Shown: positions 6,778 to 14,308 of the stretch, one piece after another
How positions within the stretch are numbered: the first letter of the stretch is position 1
Layout: each line of letters starts with the position of its first letter
Source of the DNA: Planctomycetes bacterium UBA1662
GTDB lineage: Bacteria; Planctomycetota; UBA8108
Direction: 5' to 3'
Assembly: GCA_002320775.1 (NCBI GenBank)
Contig: DCKY01000146.1
Location: 1 to 15,115 of the forward strand
Length of the DNA stretch: 15,115 nt
Position numbers and translations under genes: made by a program
Notes under the pieces: generated by a model
The model's input: only the letters and a program-made list of their open reading frames with translations
The model's database searches: none
What the model was told of the DNA's origin: nothing

Positions 6778-7698
6778 ATGCAACGTAGAGATTTTATCAG
6801 GAGTACGGTAGCGGCGGCTTCCCTTGGAGGCCTGCTGGCCGCCGAGCAAAACGCTGTTCGGGCGGCCTCCGCCCCGGTGCCGGGCGCTTCGCTCGTCAAG
6901 GACCGGGTCGATGGTTCGAGCCTGCAGCTCAGCCTGGCGGCCTATTCCTTCAGGCGTGAGCTCTCCGGCAAGAAACCAACGATGACACTCGAGGGCTTCG
7001 TCGATTATTGCGCCGAGCAGGAGCTCCAGGCCACCGAGCTGACCGAGTATTATTTTCGCGATAAGTCGCCCGGGTATATCTGCGCCCTGCGCCGCCGCGC
7101 CTACGTCAACGGTCTCGCCATCTCCGGCTCCCCCCTGGGAAACGACTTCTGTCATCCTCCGGGGCCCGCGCGCGACAAGCAGCTCGCCCACGTCAAGGCG
7201 TGGATTGATGTGGTCGCCCTGCTGGGTTCCCAGACGATCCGCGTCTTTGCCGGGAAGGCGAAGAAAGGCAGCAGCGAGGCGGAAGCCGTCAAGCTGGCGA
7301 TCGCGGGGCTCAAGGAGGTCAGCGAGTACGCTGGTAAAAAGGGCGTGCTGCTTGCCATCGAAAACCACGGAGGGATCACCTCGACGGCCGACCAGCTCCT
7401 CGCGCTGGTCAAGGGAGTCGATTCGCCCTGGCTGGGAGTGAATCTCGACACGGGCAACTTCCACACCGATGTCTACGCCAGCCTTGAGAAGGCGGCTCCC
7501 TATGCCGTTGCCGTACAGGTCAAGGTGCATATCAGGGAGGGGAAGAAGGCGGCTGAAGAGGCCGACTTCAAGCGCATCGCCGCCATCCTGAAGAGCGCCG
7601 GCTACAGGGGCTACGTTGCGCTCGAATACGAGGCGAAGGAGGATGCGCTGAAGGCGGTTCCCCGCTACCTCGACAAGCTGCGCGAGGCCCTGGCTTGA
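6778..7698 (+). CDS. Tat-exported xylose-isomerase-like TIM barrel (sugar phosphate isomerase/epimerase family)
   Basis: A 306-residue protein from the ATG at 6778, nine bases after GAGGAGG. The N-terminus MQRRDFIRSTVAAASLGG is a twin-arginine signal (R3-R4-D-F-I-R), with a mature start near residue 30. The rest fits the AP-endonuclease-2/xylose-isomerase-like TIM barrel: S-L-A-A-Y-S-F-R at 52-59 on the first strand, then likely divalent-metal ligands E195 (L-L-A-I-E-N-H-G-G), D224 (V-N-L-D-T-G-N), H251 (Q-V-K-V-H) and E283 (V-A-L-E-Y-E). The family isomerises or epimerises sugars and polyols, or acts on inositol derivatives. Its stop overlaps the start of the next gene (TTGA), so it leads a three-gene coupled unit with a membrane-anchored protein and an Nramp-like transporter. 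Substrate unknown; a periplasmic site is inferred from the signal. Confidence 0.9.
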   Translation: MQRRDFIRSTVAAASLGGLLAAEQNAVRAASAPVPGASLVKDRVDGSSLQLSLAAYSFRRELSGKKPTMTLEGFVDYCAEQELQATELTEYYFRDKSPGYICALRRRAYVNGLAISGSPLGNDFCHPPGPARDKQLAHVKAWIDVVALLGSQTIRVFAGKAKKGSSEAEAVKLAIAGLKEVSEYAGKKGVLLAIENHGGITSTADQLLALVKGVDSPWLGVNLDTGNFHTDVYASLEKAAPYAVAVQVKVHIREGKKAAEEADFKRIAAILKSAGYRGYVALEYEAKEDALKAVPRYLDKLREALA

Positions 7699-8315
7699 GA
7701 GGGCGGAGCGGTTCTGCCGCGCTGTTTTTCCTGGCGCTGGCCATCCAGGTGTTTTTTACCCCGCGGGCGATGGCTTTTGAGAAGACCGGTCTGCTCGATG
7801 GCATCGAATACCGATTCATCTGCACCGATGTGGCCCAGCTGAAGGAAAAGATCAACGTGCTGGTCATTCTTTCCCGGCCGGCCGGCGCGGGCGGAGCAAA
7901 GAAGGCGATCCGGGTTTCGCTCGGCATACCCATTGGGGCTTTCAAGCCGATGGCCGGGCCGGAGAGCCTTGAGGCCGGCTTCGAGCTTGGCCCCGGTGAT
8001 ACGGAGCGCTTTGCTTTCAGGGACCTGCTGGCGCTCGAAACCGCCGAGCCAGGGAGCTGTACTTTTGAGCTCAGGATCTCGGCTGGAGAGGGTGGTGAGG
8101 AGGTCTTGCCTTTCGAGGTGGCTACTGTCAGGGGGCCGTTGCCTCCCCGGGGGCTTCTTTCAATCCTCTACCCCACCATCGTTGCCCTTCTTTTTCTCCC
8201 CTTCTTCGTCTTTTTTCTGCTGCGCCTGGGTGAATCCGGCGGGTGGCGGACGGTGAAGGATGCCGAGCTGGCGGAGCCCGAAGAGGCCTGGTGGGAGCAG
8301 GAGGAATCGCCATGA
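7695..8315 (+). CDS. Membrane-anchored extracytoplasmic protein of unknown function
   Basis: A 206-residue protein. The start is taken as TTG at 7695, overlapping the previous stop (TTGA); later in-frame starts (GTG at residue 19, ATG at 26) would destroy the signal peptide. Residues 1-27 are a Sec signal peptide ending A-M-A. Residues 28-145 are a beta-rich domain with only two cysteines (C43, C122), which could pair. One membrane helix spans about 154-177 (L-S-I-L-Y-P-T-I-V-A-L-L-F-L-P-F-F-V-F-F-L-L), followed by a short acidic tail of about 28 residues that would face the cytoplasm. I do not recognise the family. Its stop overlaps the ATG of the Nramp-like transporter by four bases (ATGA), so a partner role for that transporter, such as a substrate-binding or scaffolding subunit, is an inference from layout. 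The Shine-Dalgarno is weak, in keeping with coupled translation. Confidence 0.8.
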   Translation: MRGRSGSAALFFLALAIQVFFTPRAMAFEKTGLLDGIEYRFICTDVAQLKEKINVLVILSRPAGAGGAKKAIRVSLGIPIGAFKPMAGPESLEAGFELGPGDTERFAFRDLLALETAEPGSCTFELRISAGEGGEEVLPFEVATVRGPLPPRGLLSILYPTIVALLFLPFFVFFLLRLGESGGWRTVKDAELAEPEEAWWEQEESP

Positions 8316-9580
8316 AGCCATGGAGCGCGAAGCTGCCCTTGCTGTCAGGCCGCGCGCTGGCGGGCGTGGGAGCCGGAGCCCTGGTCGGTTCGTTTTATAT
8401 CGGTACAGGGGATATCGCGATCGCCACCAAGATGGGCGCCCTCTTCGGCATGGACATGTGGTGGACGTTCTTCGTACTCGGCCTCGCCGGCTGGACGCTG
8501 ATGGACATGTCGGCGCGCTACTATCTCCGCTTCGGGCGCACACCGCTGTCGATCTTCAAGGAGGTCCACCCCGTCTTCTCGATCTATCTCTTCGTCACCG
8601 TGGTCGTCACGACAATCATCGGTGCCTATTCACAGTGGAACACCTGTGCCCATGTGCTGAGCACTCTCAACCCCGGCATCCCGACGGAGGTCGGCGGGGC
8701 GCTCGCGGGGCTGGCAGCCACGGCGCTGCTGGTCCTGGGGGTCTACCGCAGGATAGAACTGTTTTTTGTCTTCGCACTCATCCTGCTGATCGGGCTCTTC
8801 GCCCTGGCGGCGGTTGCCGCCGACGCCCCATGGTCGGCAGCGGCCGCGGGGTTGATCCCCAGCATCCCCGGGCCGGAATCAGACCGCGCGGAATGGCTTG
8901 GCTTGATCCAGAAGAACGCGGGCAGCATGATCAACGCCTGGCTCATCCTGATCTATCCCTACACGATGATCGAGAAGGGCTGGCGCTCATCGAATCCGCT
9001 GGGCCAGGCTCGCATCCTGCAGCGCTCACGCTGGGATTACGGTGTAGGCATCGCGGCGGCGGGGATCGTCGCCCTGCCGGTGATGGCGGCCGCGGCAGCA
9101 GTCGCCCGGCCCTTCGGGATCGTGCCGGAGAACGCCACTGATCTCGCGGCCCTGCTGGAGCCGCTGGCAGGGAGCTCCGCCCGCCTGGTGTTCCTCGTGG
9201 GTTTCTTTATCGCTGCCTGGACCGCGGGCATCGGCTGGATGGTCTGCGGGGCCTACGCCATGCTTGACCTGGGCAACCTGAAGGTGCGAATGGAATCCCG
9301 CTCTTTCCGCATCGCTATCGCGCTCTTCATTGCCGCCTCCGCCAGCCTGCTCTTCCTGCGCATCAACCCGGTCTACGGGATCCGGATCTTCACGGTGCTC
9401 CTGGCGGTGGTTTTTCCCGTGGTGGCCCTGGTCCTGGTCTGGCGCATCAGCCGTCCCGACATGGGCTATTTCCGCTGGTCGCTGGGGAGTGTCCGGGGCG
9501 CGGTGGTGGTCGGGCTCGACATCTTCGCGCTGGCGGTGAGCCTCTTCGTCGGCTGGGGCATCATGAGCAGGTTCTTCTGA
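8312..9580 (+). CDS. Divergent Nramp-fold membrane transporter
   Basis: A 422-residue, 11-helix type protein from the ATG at 8312, preceded by GGAGGAA and overlapping the previous stop (ATGA). The first two helices follow the Nramp layout: G-A-G-A-L-V-G-S-F-Y-I-G-T-G-D-I-A (20-36), then A-T-K-M-G-A-L-F-G at 38-46. Where true Nramp metal importers have D-P-G-N in helix 1, this protein has G-T-G-D (31-34), so the conserved metal-ligand Asp is absent or shifted. Helix 6, normally with M-P-H-N, reads S-M-I-N-A-W-L-I-L-I-Y-P-Y-T-M (205-219), so the Met-His metal site is also missing. Loss of both suggests a substrate other than Mn2+ or Fe2+; some Nramp-related proteins carry Mg2+ or Al3+, and others are uncharacterised. 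It ends a coupled unit with an exported isomerase-like protein. Membership is well supported, specificity unknown. Confidence 0.82.
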   Translation: MKPWSAKLPLLSGRALAGVGAGALVGSFYIGTGDIAIATKMGALFGMDMWWTFFVLGLAGWTLMDMSARYYLRFGRTPLSIFKEVHPVFSIYLFVTVVVTTIIGAYSQWNTCAHVLSTLNPGIPTEVGGALAGLAATALLVLGVYRRIELFFVFALILLIGLFALAAVAADAPWSAAAAGLIPSIPGPESDRAEWLGLIQKNAGSMINAWLILIYPYTMIEKGWRSSNPLGQARILQRSRWDYGVGIAAAGIVALPVMAAAAAVARPFGIVPENATDLAALLEPLAGSSARLVFLVGFFIAAWTAGIGWMVCGAYAMLDLGNLKVRMESRSFRIAIALFIAASASLLFLRINPVYGIRIFTVLLAVVFPVVALVLVWRISRPDMGYFRWSLGSVRGAVVVGLDIFALAVSLFVGWGIMSRFF

Positions 9581-9603
9581 TCCCTTCGCCCGTGGAAAAG
9601 AAG

Positions 9604-9637
9604 CGGGCGCCTCCGCGTGTTTCTCTGGAGGCGCCCG
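9604..9637. terminator. Probable shared terminator between convergent genes
   Basis: An 11-base-pair stem (CGGGCGCCTCC at 9604-9614 and GGAGGCGCCCG at 9627-9637) with a 12-base loop, 23 bases after the transporter stop and 41 bases beyond the end of the lectin gene. On the minus strand it is followed by CTTCTTTTCC; on the plus strand only by TCTCTTC. It is therefore a fair terminator for the minus-strand gene and a weaker one for the plus-strand unit. Confidence 0.65.
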
Positions 9638-9677
9638 TCTCTTCAGCCCCGGCCGGGGGCCGCGGCCGCAGGGGGAA

Positions 9678-12600
9678 TCAATTACACACAGGAGAAGGCC
9701 GGTCGCAACCGATACCGTCATCTGTCGGATCCTCGGCGCAGTTCTCGGGCGAGTAGCCCGGGCTCAGCGGAGAGGGCTCCGCCGGCGCGGCGCCGCCGGA
9801 GAACAGCCAGCTGAAGATGATGATCGCATCGGTGATCTCGATGCTGCCGGTGTCGTTGGTGTCCGCCGAGTCGAGGCACCCCGGGGGCGTTCCGCCTGAG
9901 AACAGGTAGAGCAGCGGCACGACGCCATCGGTCAGGTTGATGCTGCCGTCGGAGTTGGCGTCGCCGCGTACGAAGGTCGGCTCGGCCGGCTCCCGGCATT
10001 GCGCCGTCTCGGAGCAGTCGGTGTCGTCGCAATCCGCCCGCCCATCGCGGTCGTCGTCGATGCCGTTGTCGCAGATCTCGTTCGGCGGCAGCACGAGGTC
10101 CTCGGGAAGGATCTCGATGGCTGAGACCAGGGCGTCTCCGTTGACGCCGCCGGGGCATTCCGGATCCGCGCAGGGGAGGAGGGCGATCTGGAGGAGGCCG
10201 TCGAAGACCTCTACACCCTCGATCGAGTTGCCGCTCACCCCGGTCATGAGGTCCTGGTGAATGTCATCGATCACCAGCTCGCCCTGGATTTCCGCCTTGA
10301 AGTGGCGGTCGGCGCAGCAGCACTCGATGAAGTACAGGTTCACGGTGTAGTTGCCGTCGGGAACGGGGAACTCCATGACCCAGTTGATGCCATCGGTGCC
10401 TACATCCCAGCGAATACTCTGGAAGATCTCGTTGGTCGCGGGGTCGCCGGGATCGAAGCCGAGCTCCTCGAGGCCGAACGGATCAGCCGCGCACCAGTTT
10501 TCTACGACCTGGGCGCCGCCAAGCGGATCCGCCCGCAGGCCCAGCACATCGTTGTTGAGGCCCGGGTCGCCGATCCAGGTGCGGCCCTCTTCATCGGTGA
10601 CGGTCCGGCCGCCGGCGTTGATTCGCAGCGGGACGTCGAAAGGCAGCCGGTTGTCGGTCACCGTGCAGATGAGCGGATCGCAGGAGTTTTCGCCGCCGGC
10701 TACGACGGTCTCGATGTGGTAGACCGTCGCCCGGCTCACCGGCTCATCCTCGAAGCTCGTCGTGTCCGCGGGCAGCTCGAGGAAGAGCTCCTCGTTGCGG
10801 TAGACGTTGTAGCCTCTGGCCTCGACACAGACCGGGGGATCCCAGGAGACGGCGACGGCACTCGGTCCGGCGTCTAACTCGAACACCTGGACCTCGGCGA
10901 GGCTCAGGTAGGCTCCCGGCATCGAGACCCTCACGAACTGTCCCGGGGCGCCGTCCGCGTCAAGCGAGAAGGTCGCCTGGCTCAGGGCGTCAAGGCCGAC
11001 CTCTTCAAAGGTCACGTTGCGATCGGCGTCCAGGATCGTGATGGCGAAGTTCGTCAGCCGCTCGGAGCAGCAGTCAAGGCGGTTCCACAGAACGATCTCG
11101 GAGATGTCATAGGTGTCGAGCAGGTCGACCTCCCACCAGGAGGGGGCTCCATTGGTGTGGGTGGTCGTTCCGGCACCCCACTGGCCATCCGTGTTTCCAT
11201 CCACGGCTCTCTCCGGGTTGCCGCCCCAGCCTGTTGAGGACTGGGTCGCCGGCTTGCCGAGGGCCTTGTTGGGGCCATCGACGAAGCACTGTACGTTTCC
11301 GGCGCAGCGGCCGAAGTCGGGGTTGTTTTCATCATCGCAGGGGTCAAAGTCGCCCGGCAGCACCTCGATCGCCGAGAGGATGGAGTTGACGTCGCCGCCG
11401 GCGATTCCGACGAAGCGGATCGAGAGACTTCCATCGGTGACCTCGATGCCCTCAAAGGAGTAGCGGCCGACATCTCCCAGCGCATCGGCGTAGGCCGCGC
11501 GATGGACATCCTCGGCGAGGAGCTCTTCCTCGACGTAGATCTGGAAGTGACGGTTGTCACAGCAGCACTCGAAGAAGAAGAGGTTCAGCCAGTAGTCGCC
11601 ATCGGGCACCGCGAGCTCGATGTCGAAGGGGCTGTTCAGGCTGTCGACATCCCAGCGGATGCTTGAGAGGGCGGAGACCATCGGTCCGGCTGGATCAAAG
11701 CCCAGCTCCGCGATGGCCGCGGGGTTGGCCGCGCACCAATTAGGTATGGTATTGGTGCCGTTGGCGTCGTTCGGCCTGATATTCAGCGCATCGCCGACTC
11801 CGAGCTCGTCGCCGAGCCAGACGTTGCCGTTGAAATCTTCGACCTCGGGCCCGCCCATGTTGATTCTCAGGGGAATGTCGAAGGGGATCGAGGATCCAAG
11901 CGAGCAGGTCAGGGGCGGGCAGGGCGCCACCCCTTCCGGGACGAGGGTCTCGATCCGGTAGAGGTTGACGCGGCTCTCCATGATGTCTTCGAAGCGGGTC
12001 TCGTCCCCGGCCAGCTCGAGAATGAGCTCATCGTTGCGGAAGACCTGGTAGCCCACGGGCTCGAAGCATTCCGACGCGGTCCAGGAGATGGCGGCCTCTC
12101 CGCCGGCTTCCTCGCACACGATGTCCCGGGCGCAGCGCGGGTTGAATACCGGGTTGTCGCAGGGGTCGGCGTTGGGATCCGTCGGCAGCACCGCGAGTCC
12201 CTGCAGGATGGGGTTGAAGTCGGCGACGCCGGGGCAGTCGCGGCAGGGCAACATCCCGATGGAGAGGCTTTCATCCTCAACCTCGGCGAGGAAGGAGTAG
12301 ACCCCGACCTGGTTGGGCCCGGGGACGATGCCTTCGCCGGTGGGGAAGGCGAGCTGGTGGACGTCCTCCTCGACGAGCTCATCTTCGAGGGAGATCTTGT
12401 AGTGGCGGCCATCGCTGGCATCGCAGAGGTAGAAGTAGACCTCGTAGATCCCGTTGGCGACGGGAATCTCCATGTACCAGTCGTTGGCGTCTCCATCTCC
12501 GGCGTTATCCCAGCGGATGCTCCTGAAGATGTCGGCATCCTGCACCTCGAACCCGAGAGCTTCGATGCTTTCGAAGGTCGGGTTGCTCCAGGCGAGGATC

Positions 12601-14102
12601 TCGTTGCTGCCGCCGGTAAAATTGGGCCTGATATTCAACGGATCTCCTCCCGCGTCACCGAGCCAGACATTTCCTTCAGAGTCCTCTATCTCCGGGCCTC
12701 CCATGTTGATCCTGAACGGAGCCTCCAGGGGCATGGAGTCGTTGAAGGCCGTACAGGTCATCGGCGCGCAGGCCTGGCCCCCGTCGGCGGAGATGGTCTC
12801 GATGCGGTAGTTGGTGATTCGGCGGTCGGGCTCGTGTTCGAAGCCGATGGCGTCGCCCGGAAGCTCGAGGATCAGCTCATCGTTGCGGTAGACGTTGTAG
12901 CCTGCCGGCGCCACGCACCGCGGCGCTCTCCAGGAGACCTGGGCCACGGGGGCGATGTCATTTTCGATCACTCCCGAGTAGATTTGGACCTCGGCGAGGC
13001 TCAGGTAGGCTCCAGGTATCGAGATGCGTACGAATTGCCCTTCGGTCTCCACCTCGTTGATGGTGAAGTTCGGGCCGTTGATACGGGAGTTGTCGGGAAG
13101 GAAGAGCTCCTCCCAGATCAGGTTCCGGTCCGCATCGAAAATGGACACGGTGAAATTGGTCAATCTTTCGGAGCAGCAGTCGAGCCGATTCCACAGCCTG
13201 ATGGTGCCGATATCGTAGGTGTCGAGCAGATCGACCTCCCACCAGGAGGGGGCTCCATTGGTGTGGGTGGTCGTTCCGGCACCCCACATGCCATCGGTAT
13301 TACCGTCGATGGCGCGCTCAGGCACTCCCCCCCAGCCCTGGGACGACTGCGCCGCGAGCCCTCCGAGGGCGTGGTTGGGGCCAAGATCTTGGCCCGGAAT
13401 CTCGCACTGGAGACGCCCGGGACAGTGTCCGAAGTCCGGGCTTTCGCAGGGGTCGAAATTCGGGTCCAGCGGAAGGATCTCAAGGCCGTTGAGGATGGGG
13501 TTGATGTCGGCCGCGCCCGGTGTTCCAGCCGGCGGCGGCAGCATCCCCAGGGTGAGGGAGCCATCGGTCACCTCGACCTCGAAGGAGTAGACGCCGGCCA
13601 CGTTCTGCCCCGGGAGGATACCTTCCCCTGTGGGGAATGCGAGGCTGTGAACGTCCTCCTCGACGATTTCACCTTCGAGCGAGATCGAGTAGTGGCGCCC
13701 GTCTCCGCCGGCCTCGCACAGGTAGATGTTCACCTCGTAGACCGTGTTGGGAACCGGCAGCTCCATGTACCAGTCCTGGCCATCGCCGCCGACGTCCCAG
13801 CGGATGCTCCTGAAGATGGAGAGATCCTCTGCGGTTCTGCCGAAGCCGAGAGCCTCGACGCTGGCGGGGAAGGGGTTGGCCCAGTTCGGGATGGCCTGGG
13901 CGCCGCCGAGGTCGTTGGGGCGAATGTTGAGCGGGTCGGCATCGACGCCTTCGTCGCCGAGCCACAGATTGCCGTTTGAATCGACGACCTCGGCTCCTCC
14001 CATGTTGATCCTGAGCGGTATATCGAATTCCTGCGCCGAGGCGGGGGCGATCGTGAGCAGGCAGGCCGGGAACACAAGTGAAACAATAGCCAGGTGGCGC
14101 AT
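9678..14102 (-). CDS. Secreted multidomain lectin: four malectin-like, two F-type lectin, three FN3-like domains, dockerin-like C-terminus
   Basis: A 1474-residue protein from the ATG at 14102, six bases after GGGGAGG; an upstream in-frame ATG at 14138 has no Shine-Dalgarno and spoils the signal peptide. Signal peptide 1-23 (cut A-S-A|Q). Malectin-like domains lie at about 27-211, 461-640, 741-917 and 1154-1333, each with I-N-x-G-G, G-N/R-x-W-x-G-D, S-I-R-W-D and V-x-D-G/E-x-L blocks. F-type lectin domains at 241-376 and 944-1076 keep His (280, 982) and R-L-D-C-C-S-E-R (306-313, 1008-1015), the fucose-contact motif. Short FN3-like linkers (Y-N/Q-V-Y/F-R-N) follow at 385-452, 666-734 and 1082-1148. 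Then come D-N-G-I-D-D-D-R-D-G (1345-1354) and a dockerin-like doublet (1379-1403, 1412-1437) with D-x-N-x-D-G calcium loops. No catalytic domain is seen, so binding or scaffolding of glycans at the cell surface is the inferred job. Confidence 0.9.
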   Translation of the reverse strand: MRHLAIVSLVFPACLLTIAPASAQEFDIPLRINMGGAEVVDSNGNLWLGDEGVDADPLNIRPNDLGGAQAIPNWANPFPASVEALGFGRTAEDLSIFRSIRWDVGGDGQDWYMELPVPNTVYEVNIYLCEAGGDGRHYSISLEGEIVEEDVHSLAFPTGEGILPGQNVAGVYSFEVEVTDGSLTLGMLPPPAGTPGAADINPILNGLEILPLDPNFDPCESPDFGHCPGRLQCEIPGQDLGPNHALGGLAAQSSQGWGGVPERAIDGNTDGMWGAGTTTHTNGAPSWWEVDLLDTYDIGTIRLWNRLDCCSERLTNFTVSIFDADRNLIWEELFLPDNSRINGPNFTINEVETEGQFVRISIPGAYLSLAEVQIYSGVIENDIAPVAQVSWRAPRCVAPAGYNVYRNDELILELPGDAIGFEHEPDRRITNYRIETISADGGQACAPMTCTAFNDSMPLEAPFRINMGGPEIEDSEGNVWLGDAGGDPLNIRPNFTGGSNEILAWSNPTFESIEALGFEVQDADIFRSIRWDNAGDGDANDWYMEIPVANGIYEVYFYLCDASDGRHYKISLEDELVEEDVHQLAFPTGEGIVPGPNQVGVYSFLAEVEDESLSIGMLPCRDCPGVADFNPILQGLAVLPTDPNADPCDNPVFNPRCARDIVCEEAGGEAAISWTASECFEPVGYQVFRNDELILELAGDETRFEDIMESRVNLYRIETLVPEGVAPCPPLTCSLGSSIPFDIPLRINMGGPEVEDFNGNVWLGDELGVGDALNIRPNDANGTNTIPNWCAANPAAIAELGFDPAGPMVSALSSIRWDVDSLNSPFDIELAVPDGDYWLNLFFFECCCDNRHFQIYVEEELLAEDVHRAAYADALGDVGRYSFEGIEVTDGSLSIRFVGIAGGDVNSILSAIEVLPGDFDPCDDENNPDFGRCAGNVQCFVDGPNKALGKPATQSSTGWGGNPERAVDGNTDGQWGAGTTTHTNGAPSWWEVDLLDTYDISEIVLWNRLDCCSERLTNFAITILDADRNVTFEEVGLDALSQATFSLDADGAPGQFVRVSMPGAYLSLAEVQVFELDAGPSAVAVSWDPPVCVEARGYNVYRNEELFLELPADTTSFEDEPVSRATVYHIETVVAGGENSCDPLICTVTDNRLPFDVPLRINAGGRTVTDEEGRTWIGDPGLNNDVLGLRADPLGGAQVVENWCAADPFGLEELGFDPGDPATNEIFQSIRWDVGTDGINWVMEFPVPDGNYTVNLYFIECCCADRHFKAEIQGELVIDDIHQDLMTGVSGNSIEGVEVFDGLLQIALLPCADPECPGGVNGDALVSAIEILPEDLVLPPNEICDNGIDDDRDGRADCDDTDCSETAQCREPAEPTFVRGDANSDGSINLTDGVVPLLYLFSGGTPPGCLDSADTNDTGSIEITDAIIIFSWLFSGGAAPAEPSPLSPGYSPENCAEDPTDDGIGCDRPSPVCN
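11110..11180. repeat. 71-base internal repeat, copy in second F-type lectin domain
   Basis: This stretch matches 13216-13286 at 70 of 71 bases, with 56 in a row identical (11125-11180 and 13231-13286). It encodes the T-H-T-N-G-A-P-S-W-W-E-V-D-L-L-D-T-Y segment of the lectin domain. The flanking lectin sequence is clearly more diverged at DNA level. Confidence 0.95.
13216..13286. repeat. 71-base internal repeat, copy in first F-type lectin domain
   Basis: Partner of the copy at 11110-11180; the only difference is A at 13230 against G at 11124. The two copies are about 2.1 kb apart in direct orientation within one gene, so recombination between them could delete one malectin-FN3 block and one lectin half. 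Confidence 0.95.
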
Positions 14103-14112
14103 CTGTATCCTC

Positions 14113-14127
14113 CCCGGTTCGACCGGG
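14113..14127 (-). promoter_or_regulatory. Hairpin abutting the ribosome site of the lectin gene
   Basis: On the minus strand CCCGGT, a three-base loop and ACCGGG form a six-base-pair hairpin whose 3' arm runs into the Shine-Dalgarno GGGGAGG (14115-14109), 6-7 bases before the ATG. If it forms in the mRNA it would cover the first G residues of the ribosome site and could lower or regulate translation. The rest of the 206-base gap up to 14308 has no clear promoter. Confidence 0.4.
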
Positions 14128-14263
14128 ACGTTCATCATGTTAGAAAGAAAAACCGGACCGCTCCGCCTCCGCTGACCCGGCGGCGGGCGCGTCTCGTTTC
14201 AGACCCGTTACATTGTACGGGTAAAAAAAGGGGTAGCTCCATCAAGAGTTGGGGGGTTTACAG

Positions 14264-14282
14264 GGCCTGGTCATCACAGGCC
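14264..14282 (-). terminator. Weak candidate terminator hairpin after the partial surface-protein gene
   Basis: On the minus strand GGCCTG, a seven-base loop and CAGGCC form a hairpin 26 bases after the stop at 14309. No T-run follows it (CTGTAAACC), so it is a poor rho-independent terminator. Readthrough into the lectin gene is possible. Confidence 0.25.
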
Positions 14283-14308
14283 GGTCGCCTGGGAGCCATT
14301 GACCCGGT

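Noticed and set aside
8260..9141. 293-codon plus-strand frame overlapping the Nramp-like gene
   Set aside because: Its product is Arg/Gly/Pro-rich without hydrophobic segments; the overlapping frame encodes a clear multi-span membrane protein.
12357..13979. 540-codon open frame on the plus strand, antisense to the lectin gene
   Set aside because: It lies fully opposite recognised malectin and F-type lectin domains, has low-complexity Val/Asp/Gly-rich content without motifs, and is a mirror of GC-rich codon use.
14203..14229. Hairpin ACCCGT/ACGGGT next to seven A residues as a terminator
   Set aside because: On the minus strand the T-run comes before the hairpin, and on the plus strand A residues follow it, so neither orientation gives a rho-independent terminator.
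14209..14260. TACAAT on the minus strand as a -10 box for the lectin gene
   Set aside because: The nearest TTG-type -35 box (TTGATG) is 22 bases away and none is found at 16-18 bases.
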